A DNA stretch of 64,000 nucleotides from an uncultured Chloroflexota bacterium (GTDB lineage Bacteria > Chloroflexota > Anaerolineae > Anaerolineales > Anaerolineaceae): contig CADATZ010000017.1 of NCBI GenBank assembly GCA_902791025.1, forward strand, positions 1 to 64,000, written 5' to 3'. The translations under genes were made by a program, and so were the position numbers. Below the pieces are notes generated by a model. That model did no database searches. It was not told the DNA's origin and saw only the letters and a program-made list of their open reading frames with translations. Shown here piece after piece: positions 52,488-62,644 of the stretch (its first letter is position 1; each line of letters opens with the position of its first letter).

Positions 52488-52673
52488 CAGGCCTCATCTT
52501 TCCGTTCCCTGTCTGAATTGATTACAGAGAACATCACCGTTTTTTTCGAAGAATAGCAATTCTGGTTTTTAATTTTTAATTATAATTACATCTGACTAAT
52601 TATAGCATGAAAATTGTTTAAAACACAATGAATTTAATGAAAAATATTTTGATTCTTTATGACCGCCCAGCGA

Positions 52674-53762
52674 TTATTTATGCCTTGTTTTTTTCAGCAG
52701 GTCAATAAATTTTGGCAGACTGTGAATAAAAAGTTCATAACCGGCTTTATGAACAGGAAGATCCCAGGCCCCCGGTGTAATTACGACTTCTCCGCCTAAC
52801 CCGCGCTTGAATTGATAAACGCCCCACATTCGGTCGCTTTCTTCAAACTCGTCCGGTGCCCCCCACAAGTCATATACTGTGCAGTCTTTTTCTTTCGCAA
52901 GCTTTATCGCTTCCCATTGCAGCAGGTAATTCGGCATCTTTTCCCGGTGTTCCGGACCGGACATACCATAGACATAGCGGGCTGTTTTTCCTGTGATAAA
53001 AATCATCACCGCGGCAACCATGCTGCCTTCGACTTCTGCGATTAATGGTGTGAGCATATCTGCTTTGTAAAAGCGCTGCCAGACATCCAGATAATAATCC
53101 TTCTCCCGGATCAGAAATCCGTCACGTTTTGATGTCTCAGCATATAGATCCGCAATCGGTTCAAAATCAGAAGGAGAGCCGCGGCGTACAGAGACACCCT
53201 TTTTTTCTGCAAGTCTGACCTTATACCGGGTACGCTGTTTCATGTTAGACAACAGGTCGTCAAGAGAAGGTTCTGTATTGATCCAGACTGAATTGGCAAA
53301 CTGGATCTGCTGCGGAGAACGCAGCCATCCATGCACCTGATAGTATGCCAGCAGGTTTTGTCCTGTTTGATTTTCCCGGTATTCTTCTGTTCCGGGTTCA
53401 CCAAATGAAACCGGTATATCCGGATCTATCTTGATAAATAGTGCTCTCTGTCGTTTAGCGAAATCGGCAATATCCGCGAGTACGCGGTCACGAAGAGATT
53501 CATTCTCCCAATCCATCAGCGGTCCGCGGGGAACGTAGAGAAAACTCATTCCGCTTGAAAACGCACCGATTTTGATCGGGCGTTTCAGGATCAGTGCTGC
53601 CGCCTCCACTTTGCCGTCTTCTTTTTTCCATAATTTTGGAAAAGCTTCCCATCCCATTTTAGCTTTGACTTCAGCCCATTGGGATGTTTGGAGCAATGAC
53701 GCACCGGGAAGGACAGATATTATCTCATTCCAGTCATCGGGGAATATATTTTTATCGGTCAT
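52674..53762 (-). CDS. FemAB-like aminoacyltransferase, second copy
   Basis: This 362-residue protein has the FemX/FemAB pattern of two GNAT-like domains: LLQTSQWAEVKAKMGWEAFP at the start, LYVPRGPLMDWE, MKQRTRYKVRLAEKKGVSV, ETSKRDGFLIREKDYYLDVW and the end NYLLQWEAIKLAKEKDCTVYDLWGAPDEFEESDRMWGVYQFKRGLGGEVVI. Such enzymes attach amino acids from tRNA to the peptidoglycan stem peptide. Its start overlaps its neighbour's stop by four bases. Confidence 0.9.
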   Translation of the reverse strand: MTDKNIFPDDWNEIISVLPGASLLQTSQWAEVKAKMGWEAFPKLWKKEDGKVEAAALILKRPIKIGAFSSGMSFLYVPRGPLMDWENESLRDRVLADIADFAKRQRALFIKIDPDIPVSFGEPGTEEYRENQTGQNLLAYYQVHGWLRSPQQIQFANSVWINTEPSLDDLLSNMKQRTRYKVRLAEKKGVSVRRGSPSDFEPIADLYAETSKRDGFLIREKDYYLDVWQRFYKADMLTPLIAEVEGSMVAAVMIFITGKTARYVYGMSGPEHREKMPNYLLQWEAIKLAKEKDCTVYDLWGAPDEFEESDRMWGVYQFKRGLGGEVVITPGAWDLPVHKAGYELFIHSLPKFIDLLKKTRHK

Positions 53763-54763
53763 GAACCATTTCGCTTTCTTCGTTCTGCATCCGCAAACTT
53801 CAGCCCTTTATAAAGCAGATGTGAATAGACATAATCGAAGGAGCCCATCGCACGCTTGACCTCACCTCCAAAGCCGCGCTTGAAACGATAAACAGGCCAC
53901 AACCCATCATGACGTTCCTGAAACTGTTCTTCGAGTACAGTTTCATCCTCATCAGGAACGCCCCACAGGTCATATTCAGTACAGCCTTCCTGTTTGCAGA
54001 TTTGCATTGCAGTCCACTGCATAAGATAATTCGGCATGCGGCTGCGTTCTTCATTGGAAGAGGCACCATAAAGGTAATAGCCCCGTTTCCCTTCCGTAAA
54101 AAGCATCATTGCGCTGAGCGGCTTTTCCCGGTACCGCACCAGAATGATCCTGCCTCTTTTACCCTCTTTGAAGCATTCAAGACATTTTTTGTAATATGCT
54201 TCTGTGTGCACTGAAAAGGCATCCCTGCTGCCTGTGGTAACCATCAGCTCATGAAACAGTGAAGTGTCATCACTTTCCTCTACAGTGAGATCCTTTTTTT
54301 GTGACAGGCGTATATTGTAGCGGGTTTTCTGGTTCATTCGGGAAAGCCACTCCTCTTCACTTCCCTCAAGAGAAACCATGATCGTTCTTGGAGGCTGAAC
54401 AGTGGCAAATGCCGGGATAAATCCTTCCATGCTGTTTTTAAGAGTATCCGCTTCCGGCGAACCGCACCAATAATCAGGCTCAACACGAAGAAAAACAGCA
54501 TGGTTCTTCCGGCACAATTTATGAATTTCAGGCCATAAACGGTCGAAGTCACTCCCGAATGGTCCTCTTGGAATGTAAGCGACCTTCAATCCCGCCGGCA
54601 GGGAACGGAAAAGAACCATAGCTCCGGCTGAACCCTCCCGGACATAGAATGGAGTCCAGTTAAAATCAGACTTCAGCTCACCCCATTCTGCCACCTGCAA
54701 AAGGGAATGCTCCGGATTCTTTCTGCAGAAATCTTTCCACTCTTCTTTTGTTATTACAGCCAT
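53759..54763 (-). CDS. FemAB-like aminoacyltransferase, first copy
   Basis: This 334-residue protein is homologous to the next gene with the same marks: LLQVAEWGELKSDFNW, YIPRGPFGSDFDRL, MNQKTRYNIRLSQKKDLTV, and YLMQWTAMQICKQEGCTEYDLWGVPDEDE ending in FKRGFGGEVKRAMG. Two adjacent copies suggest a bridge with two added residues, one transfer each. This would mean the organism makes a peptidoglycan with a peptide bridge; the acceptor residue cannot be told. Confidence 0.9.
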   Translation of the reverse strand: MAVITKEEWKDFCRKNPEHSLLQVAEWGELKSDFNWTPFYVREGSAGAMVLFRSLPAGLKVAYIPRGPFGSDFDRLWPEIHKLCRKNHAVFLRVEPDYWCGSPEADTLKNSMEGFIPAFATVQPPRTIMVSLEGSEEEWLSRMNQKTRYNIRLSQKKDLTVEESDDTSLFHELMVTTGSRDAFSVHTEAYYKKCLECFKEGKRGRIILVRYREKPLSAMMLFTEGKRGYYLYGASSNEERSRMPNYLMQWTAMQICKQEGCTEYDLWGVPDEDETVLEEQFQERHDGLWPVYRFKRGFGGEVKRAMGSFDYVYSHLLYKGLKFADAERRKRNGS

Positions 54764-54839
54764 AAAATCTCATCTATGGGTTGAAGGAAAATGATCCATA
54801 TACCACAAACCCTGGTACCCATCTCCTGCTTGTTGATTT

Positions 54840-56714
54840 CTAATTATCCAGTAAATTCGCGTCCGGAATGATTCCATTCAGTAACTTACGGATCTCATCC
54901 TCTTTTTCGTTTTCCGCGAGTTCCCGCAAGCGTTCCACCAGAGGTTCCAATTTTTCAGCGGGAATCAGATCGTGACGCTCGAGCTTGAAAATATCCGGAT
55001 GGACCGTTGGCTCCAATACCTGTCCTTTGTTCCAGAGATCCTCGCTCAATTTTTCTCCAGGACGAACACCTGTAAATTGTATCTCAATATCCCTGCCGGG
55101 TTCCAAACCGGATAGCCTGATCAGGTCTTCTGCGAGATCCAGAATACGCACCTGTTTTCCCATATCCAGCACAAAGGTTTCACAGTTATTACTCAAACCG
55201 GCAGCTTCAAGGACCAGATAAACCGCTTCCGGAATTGTCATAAAATAACGTTCCATCTTCGGATCAGTGACCGTTACCGGACCGCCCTTGCGTATTTGTT
55301 CCTGAAAAATCGGAACAACACTGCCCCGGCTGCCTAACACATTACCAAATCGAACCACTGTATATTTGGCATCAGTCCCGATGGACTCATTCAGGACAAT
55401 ATTCTCCGCAACCCGTTTTGACGCGCCCATAATGTTGACCGGCCGCACGGCCTTGTCTGTTGAGATCATCACAAAACGTTCTACATTGAATTCTTTTGCC
55501 GTACGTACAATATTTTGTGTCCCGATGATATTGTTTGTGACAGCTTCCGAAATATTCACTTCCATCAAGTGGACGTGCTTATGTGCAGCCGCATGGAAAA
55601 CGATCTGCGGGCGGTACTTATCAAAAACCCAGCGGACACGTTTCAGGTCCCGAACATCTACGATAAGCGGTTCGACATCCAAATCAGGAAATTCGGAATT
55701 TAGCCTGAAAAGAGTAGTAAAAATACTGTTCTCCCCGTGACCGAGAAGAAGCATCTTTTTCGGATTCCAGCGGGCAGTTTGCCGCGCAATTTCGCTGCCG
55801 ATAGAACCTCCGGCACCGGTAATAAGAACCGTCTTATCCCGAAGAATAGGGCCGACATTATCCTGGTCCAGCTTAACCGGATCGCGTCTCAGCAGGTCAG
55901 TAATCTCCACTTCGCGAACACGATTGATGTTAACAGAACCGCCCAACAGCTCATAGATACCGGGCATTGTCTGAAAAGGAATTTCTTTTTGCCTGCATAC
56001 GTCAGAAACAAGGCGCAGAACTCTGCCCGGTGCGCTTGGAATTGCGAAAAGAACAGTGTCGACATAATAGCGGTCAATAAGAGAATCGATCTGAGAAATC
56101 AGCCCAAGAACACGGACTCCATTGACTTCCTGACTGATTTTGTTTTTATCGTCATCAACAAACCCGATTGGCTTCAAATGAAGCTGCGGATTTTTCAGCA
56201 TTTCCTTGCATACCATTACACCTGCTTCACCGGCACCAACGATCAGGACTCGTTTCATGTACTTTTGTGCTGCCCGTGTAGCTCTGGCAGCCTTTTGAGA
56301 AGCGACCAGACGAATCCCCATTCGGATTCCGCCTACTGCCAAAAGTGAAAGTAAAAAATCAATTATCGGTACTGAACGAGGAAACCCGGTAAACACGTTG
56401 AGTCTTTGCAGCAAAAGCATGATGAGTGTAACGCTGACAGAGCTGGTTGCTACAGCCATAACGATCAGCCTCAGTTCATCAATACTTGCATAAGCCCAAA
56501 GATGCCGGTATAGACCGAATCGGATATAAACAAGGGGTTTAATAATCAGGCATAACACCAGCATCCATATAGCTGAGCTCAGATACATACCGGCAAGAGC
56601 TAAATTAAACTCAAAACGAAGCAGGTAACTGACAACCAGACATACAACGATCATCACCATATCAATGATGAAGATGTAGCGGTTTCTGATGCCTTGTTTA
56701 ATACGAAAAGTCAA
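54840..56714 (-). CDS. CapD/FlaA1-type NDP-sugar epimerase/dehydratase, membrane form
   Basis: This 624-residue protein has four N-terminal TM segments, a first Rossmann domain (VLIVGAGEAGVMVCKEM), and a C-terminal SDR domain with VLITGAGGSIGSEIARQ, FHAAAHKHVHLMEVN, ISTDKAVRPVNIMGASKR and VRFGNVLGSRGSVVPIF. This is the large form of 4,6-dehydratases/epimerases such as WbpM, which prepare UDP-GlcNAc-derived sugars for surface polysaccharides. It follows the sugar-phosphate transferase with a three-base gap, so the two act together. Confidence 0.94.
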   Translation of the reverse strand: MTFRIKQGIRNRYIFIIDMVMIVVCLVVSYLLRFEFNLALAGMYLSSAIWMLVLCLIIKPLVYIRFGLYRHLWAYASIDELRLIVMAVATSSVSVTLIMLLLQRLNVFTGFPRSVPIIDFLLSLLAVGGIRMGIRLVASQKAARATRAAQKYMKRVLIVGAGEAGVMVCKEMLKNPQLHLKPIGFVDDDKNKISQEVNGVRVLGLISQIDSLIDRYYVDTVLFAIPSAPGRVLRLVSDVCRQKEIPFQTMPGIYELLGGSVNINRVREVEITDLLRRDPVKLDQDNVGPILRDKTVLITGAGGSIGSEIARQTARWNPKKMLLLGHGENSIFTTLFRLNSEFPDLDVEPLIVDVRDLKRVRWVFDKYRPQIVFHAAAHKHVHLMEVNISEAVTNNIIGTQNIVRTAKEFNVERFVMISTDKAVRPVNIMGASKRVAENIVLNESIGTDAKYTVVRFGNVLGSRGSVVPIFQEQIRKGGPVTVTDPKMERYFMTIPEAVYLVLEAAGLSNNCETFVLDMGKQVRILDLAEDLIRLSGLEPGRDIEIQFTGVRPGEKLSEDLWNKGQVLEPTVHPDIFKLERHDLIPAEKLEPLVERLRELAENEKEDEIRKLLNGIIPDANLLDN

Positions 56715-56717
56715 AAT

Positions 56718-58145
56718 TTATCGTCCTTTCAGCCAAAAAATGGTCTTGAGGGTATGGAATATGATAGAAAGATCCATTAAAAGGCTGCGGTGTTTGATAT
56801 AGTACAGATCATATTCCAGCTTAACCGTGTTTTCTTCTGTTCCGGATGCATAATTCTGATTAACTTGAGCCCAGCCGGTAAGCCCCGGCCGAACCAGAAG
56901 CCTCGCACGGTAAAATGGCACTTCGCGCTGTAAATCTTTTACAATCTGCGGTCGTTCTGCGCGCGGCCCAACCAGACTCAGCTCTCCGCGAAGTACATTC
57001 AGGAATTGCGGCATTTCATCCAGATGCGATCGTCTCAAAAATGACCCGACTCTGGTGATTCTTGAGTCGTGTTCTGATGCAGGCCGTGCAATACCGTCCT
57101 TTTCAGCATTTTGAACCATTGTCCGGAATTTCAGCATATTAAATGCGCTTCCCCGAAGGCCTAAACGCTCTTGAGTATAAAAAATAGGTTTTCCTGTATC
57201 GATCAGAGTAGCAAGAGATACGAATGGTGTGACCAATGCCAGAAAAATCATTCCGACAAGGCCGCCAATTATATCAAATAAGCGTTTTGCGATTTCAAAA
57301 AACAAACTTGTGTGTGACATATCGTAAAAAGAGCGCAGCAGCCAATCCGTGTTCAACAAATGAACCGGAACCCTCCCAAGCAGTTCCTCATACACCATTG
57401 GCATGGTTGTAACAGTAACGCCTCTTTCTTCTGACATAGTAAGGGCATCAAATAGCGTATCATTCAGATGGTTGCTGATCGACATGATTACTTGTGCCAC
57501 CTGGTGTGTCTCAATCATTCTAAAATAATCATCAGATCCGCCTAATACACGATAGCCCTGGATCTCCGTACCAATTTTACCGGGATCATCATCAATGAAA
57601 CCGACAACATTATAGGGAGCACCCTCTGTTGTGTTAATAATTTCAGCCATTCGTTGTCCGGCTTTACCGGCGCCGACTATGATCGTATTAATAAAAGCAT
57701 TTTTTACAAAGAAAAAATGTGTAAAAATTCTTCTCCACAGCAAAGTAAAAACAGCTGCTGCGATAAAGAATATAATAACACCCCTTCGAGGAAGCGTTTT
57801 TGCCGGTGCAAGGAAGAAAATCAGCAGATAAACAGCAATGCAGGTCAGTGAGGTTGCAATGACAATGCGCAATGCCTTTTGAAAATGGTGAACCTCTCTG
57901 ACATTATAGAGAGGAACCATCAGGATCAGCCATAGAAACGGAAGAAGATAAAACCATGGTTCAGGCCGTTCTAAAAGGAATGAAAACGACACACCAAGCC
58001 AGTCATCTTCCGTCGCCCAAGAAAATAGTGAAATAGCTAATGCAAGTAAAACTGCGATTATGTGTCCAAAAATCAAAATAAAACGCCTCTCCCTTGGGGT
58101 TAGACGTTGTTTGAAAGTTGAACGAATCGTATTTGACTCTGCCAT
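56718..58145 (-). CDS. Undecaprenyl-phosphate sugar-1-phosphate transferase (WcaJ/CpsE type)
   Basis: The protein has 475 residues from ATG 58145. It has five TM segments, a Rossmann-like domain (TIIVGAGKAGQRMAEII), then the polyprenyl-P transferase domain with FDIIGGLVGMIFLALVTPFV, YTQERLGLRGSAFNMLKFRTM (K-x-R-T-M), HLDEMPQFLNVLRGELSLVGPRAERP and GLTGWAQVN. It starts a surface repeat unit by moving a sugar phosphate to the lipid carrier. It is the first gene of a two-gene unit with the CapD-like gene. Confidence 0.95.
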   Translation of the reverse strand: MAESNTIRSTFKQRLTPRERRFILIFGHIIAVLLALAISLFSWATEDDWLGVSFSFLLERPEPWFYLLPFLWLILMVPLYNVREVHHFQKALRIVIATSLTCIAVYLLIFFLAPAKTLPRRGVIIFFIAAAVFTLLWRRIFTHFFFVKNAFINTIIVGAGKAGQRMAEIINTTEGAPYNVVGFIDDDPGKIGTEIQGYRVLGGSDDYFRMIETHQVAQVIMSISNHLNDTLFDALTMSEERGVTVTTMPMVYEELLGRVPVHLLNTDWLLRSFYDMSHTSLFFEIAKRLFDIIGGLVGMIFLALVTPFVSLATLIDTGKPIFYTQERLGLRGSAFNMLKFRTMVQNAEKDGIARPASEHDSRITRVGSFLRRSHLDEMPQFLNVLRGELSLVGPRAERPQIVKDLQREVPFYRARLLVRPGLTGWAQVNQNYASGTEENTVKLEYDLYYIKHRSLLMDLSIIFHTLKTIFWLKGR

Positions 58146-58406
58146 TGTTTTCACCGCTGTTCATTACATCCCAAAGGGATGCATTAAATAGACTTTAATC
58201 ATATCACAAATGTTGGTGAATTATCAGTTTGCATTGAAAATACTGAATAGCCAGACAGATGGACAGGTAGAAAAGCGACCGCGTGTCCAAAATATATGTT
58301 TATTGTCGTTATCACAATAACAGTTACGGAACAGATTTCTGAAAGGGTTTATAATTTCATCACCGGATCGGATACGGAGATGAAATATATTTGGCAAATA
58401 ATCAGC

Positions 58407-59204
58407 ATGAATAATCCAACTGGCAGGAATTTCTATGACAAACGTCAATGGAAAAGGATATTTGTCATACTTGTTTTCGTGTTGACAGGCTGCAAAACGA
58501 GTCATCTGCCTGACCCGCAGGTCGTGACAGGCCCTCCACATACAGTATCCACAATAACTTCAATTCCCACAAAACTTCCGACTCGAACAGTTTCCCCAAC
58601 GCCTTCTCCTGCCGCTCCGGACCCCACCACTACACCAATCGTTATTGATTATGATGTGCCGGTACTTTCGCAGGACGGGTTGTTTTTGGATGGCGTTCCT
58701 ACCGGAGTGGGCTGTGTACCGGTTTGTATTGAAATGATGACGTCCTATTGGAACAAACTGGACCCGGCATATCCCATTCTCTGTGCGCAGGAAATCATTG
58801 ACCGCAACGCGGCAGAGGGACTTTATGTAGCCGGACGGGGAATGTCTTCCATGAGTGCCGCAGATGAACTTGCAGAAATCGGTTATTACCATAAAATGGA
58901 ATTCAACAGCTCGAAAGAAGATCTGTTGAAAGAACTTGAAGAGCACGGCCCGATCGGTGTTCTCGTAAAAACGAACTGGGTTCCAACGACCATGAATCAC
59001 GCAGCGGTACTGACCTTTTATGACGAGGCAAATGATACAGTTACGCTCAATGATCCCTTTTACGGCAGCACTGTTACCTGGAGCTGGGATTCCTTTGATG
59101 GTATCTGGGGATTGAATTATGCCGGTGACCGTGACTATACAGGAGAAGTGGTTCGCAGGGTTTATTTTACAATTTATCCGGCTCAGCAATTACAGAATGA
59201 ATAA
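58407..59204 (+). CDS. C39-like peptidase-fold lipoprotein
   Basis: The protein has 265 residues if started at ATG 58407; starts at 58380 or 58296 are also open, and none has a good ribosome site. I chose the one that gives a lipoprotein signal (RIFVILVFVLTGC, lipobox LTGC). A T/P-rich linker follows, then a C39-like papain fold (PF13529): GVPTGVGCVPVCIEMM with Cys, NHAAVLTFYDE with His, and LNDPF with Asn/Asp. It is probably an outer-surface protease or processing enzyme. It lies nine bases ahead of fumC, perhaps by chance of packing. Confidence 0.82.
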   Translation: MNNPTGRNFYDKRQWKRIFVILVFVLTGCKTSHLPDPQVVTGPPHTVSTITSIPTKLPTRTVSPTPSPAAPDPTTTPIVIDYDVPVLSQDGLFLDGVPTGVGCVPVCIEMMTSYWNKLDPAYPILCAQEIIDRNAAEGLYVAGRGMSSMSAADELAEIGYYHKMEFNSSKEDLLKELEEHGPIGVLVKTNWVPTTMNHAAVLTFYDEANDTVTLNDPFYGSTVTWSWDSFDGIWGLNYAGDRDYTGEVVRRVYFTIYPAQQLQNE

Positions 59205-59213
59205 AGAGGTGTT

Positions 59214-60578
<1,365 letters not shown>

Positions 60579-60593
60579 TTCGATGGAACTGAT

Positions 60594-62465
60594 ATGAATT
60601 TTTTTTCACTATTCCTTTTGGAGCTGCCTGTATTTTTTCTGTTTGCAGAAAAGGGTAAAATTTCCTTGATAATCAGTTCTGTGGTTTTCGTGCTGTTTAT
60701 ACTCCTGATGTGGGCAGTTCAAAAAAAGGAGCACATTCAGTCAAAATTATGGATCGATCACCCTTTGTTGACAATGATGATTTGTGCTGTTCTCGTTACT
60801 CTTTTCGCAGACCGCTGGGGTGGGTCTCTGCGGCTGGAGAAGGCTGCCGGGTACTTGAATCTGTCCCTGAAACAGACAAGCATATTGACTGCTTTGATTT
60901 TGTCTATATTAGCATTGCCGGGAATTGATGTTTTTGTCAGGACAGTTTTAGCTGTTTTTTCGAAAAATTTTCCATACGAAAAACAAAACCATAGGAAGCT
61001 CTTTCCGATTTTTTATATTGCTGTGACGGCATTTTTGGTATTGCTGCTGAATTCACGCAGTTCCATCTTGTACCCAATCAATGACTGGGTTGACCCGAAT
61101 ACGATGTTCACTGTAGGAAAAGGGGTGTTGAAAGGATATGTTCCTTACGCTGATCTTTATGAACAAAAAGGTCCTCTGGTGCTTTTCATTCATACTCTGG
61201 GAGCTTTTTTCTCTTATGATACTTTTTTAGGAATTTGGATCATAGAATTCATATCCTGCTTTATTGCTTTATTTATCATTTATAAAATATTCAAACTGTT
61301 TTATGATGAAAAGGTTCTTTTGCTGATACCTTTGGCAGCTGCATTGCTGTATGGCGGTCAGTTTTTTTCACCGGGAGATACAGCTGAAGAATACTGTATG
61401 CCGATGATCGCCTATGGGATTTATATCAGCATCAGAACGCTGCAAACAGGACGTTTCCTATCGAAACGAGAGTATTTTTTACTTGGTTTGACCTCCGGAT
61501 GTGTGTTTTGGATCAAATATACGATCACAGGGTTTTATCTCGGATGGTTCATTTTTTTCCTTATTGATGCGATTCAAAAGAAGAATCTCCCGGAATTTGT
61601 GAAGGGACTTTTTTGGATCTTCGCAGGCGTTTTCTCTGCATCTGTCCCTATTATTTGTTATTTTATATTTCAATCCGCACTTGGAAGTTTATTTGATGCA
61701 TATTTTTATAATAATATTTTTTTATATGCAGACAGGAGAACATCTGTCATGGTGAAAGTCCTGAAAGGGTTTTCATATTATATTCGCTGTGCTCCATCCC
61801 AAGCGATCTTTACATTATTTGGTACGTTTTGGTTTTTATACCGAAAAAAATGGAAAAATCTGTTATTCATCTTGCTGACTTATATTTCATCTGTGATATT
61901 TATCTATATAGGAGGCATGCCGCACGGTTATTCCGGCATTCCGCTGAGCCTATTTGCGATGTTTGGTTTCCTTTGCGTTTGGGATATTATCACACAAGCC
62001 GCCTTTGTCAAATCAGTGATAAATCATCAAGCCAGGTCAGTTTATCCCCTCTTCTTGTTGCTTGGGCTGATCATGGTCAGTGCTTTTTCAAGCAATATGC
62101 GGTATTTGGACCATGGCAGGGAAGATTGGTTTCAATATAAAATGAAAACAGTTATTGAGCAATCCGGCATAAAACAGCCTACCATTCTTTATTACAATAT
62201 GGGGGATGGAGGAATCAATACCGTTTCCGGATTGATTCCGGATTTGCGCTTTTTCTGTTATTACCACAATCCAAATTTGAATGATATGGTAACTGAACAG
62301 CGTGAATGCATCAAAAATCAATGCGCTGACTTTATCGTTGCTTACGCTAAAAATGAAAGGTTTTATCCCCGCTTTGAGACATATGAGCATGTCGGGTATT
62401 TTATGGGTGTCAGAGAAGAGGGCTATCCCTATTACCATTATTATGTTCCATTGAAAAACCACTGA
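60594..62465 (+). CDS. Polytopic GT39-like glycosyltransferase
   Basis: This 623-residue protein has about twelve TM segments in an AT-rich gene. The loop VGKGVLKGYVPYADLYEQKGPLVLFIHTLGAFF is the PMT/ArnT-like acceptor/donor loop (D-x-Y/Y-x-x-x-Y-E-x-KGP) seen in bacterial GT39/83 proteins that use lipid-linked sugars outside the membrane. The first 110 residues have extra TM helices. It follows fumC by 15 bases but has no functional tie to it. The exact substrate is unknown. Confidence 0.8.
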   Translation: MNFFSLFLLELPVFFLFAEKGKISLIISSVVFVLFILLMWAVQKKEHIQSKLWIDHPLLTMMICAVLVTLFADRWGGSLRLEKAAGYLNLSLKQTSILTALILSILALPGIDVFVRTVLAVFSKNFPYEKQNHRKLFPIFYIAVTAFLVLLLNSRSSILYPINDWVDPNTMFTVGKGVLKGYVPYADLYEQKGPLVLFIHTLGAFFSYDTFLGIWIIEFISCFIALFIIYKIFKLFYDEKVLLLIPLAAALLYGGQFFSPGDTAEEYCMPMIAYGIYISIRTLQTGRFLSKREYFLLGLTSGCVFWIKYTITGFYLGWFIFFLIDAIQKKNLPEFVKGLFWIFAGVFSASVPIICYFIFQSALGSLFDAYFYNNIFLYADRRTSVMVKVLKGFSYYIRCAPSQAIFTLFGTFWFLYRKKWKNLLFILLTYISSVIFIYIGGMPHGYSGIPLSLFAMFGFLCVWDIITQAAFVKSVINHQARSVYPLFLLLGLIMVSAFSSNMRYLDHGREDWFQYKMKTVIEQSGIKQPTILYYNMGDGGINTVSGLIPDLRFFCYYHNPNLNDMVTEQRECIKNQCADFIVAYAKNERFYPRFETYEHVGYFMGVREEGYPYYHYYVPLKNH

Positions 62466-62644
62466 GAATAAAAACACTCAAATCGACCTGTTGTCAGTGC
62501 TAAATAAAAAATCGTAATGAAAACAGCTGTATGGGGAAACGCGAAATGTACTTATTGCTGAATTTATATATATCATTCAAAAAAACAATTATAATTAATA
62601 GTATGAGAGGAGAGAGCAGATTTTTATCTGTGTAAATAATAATT

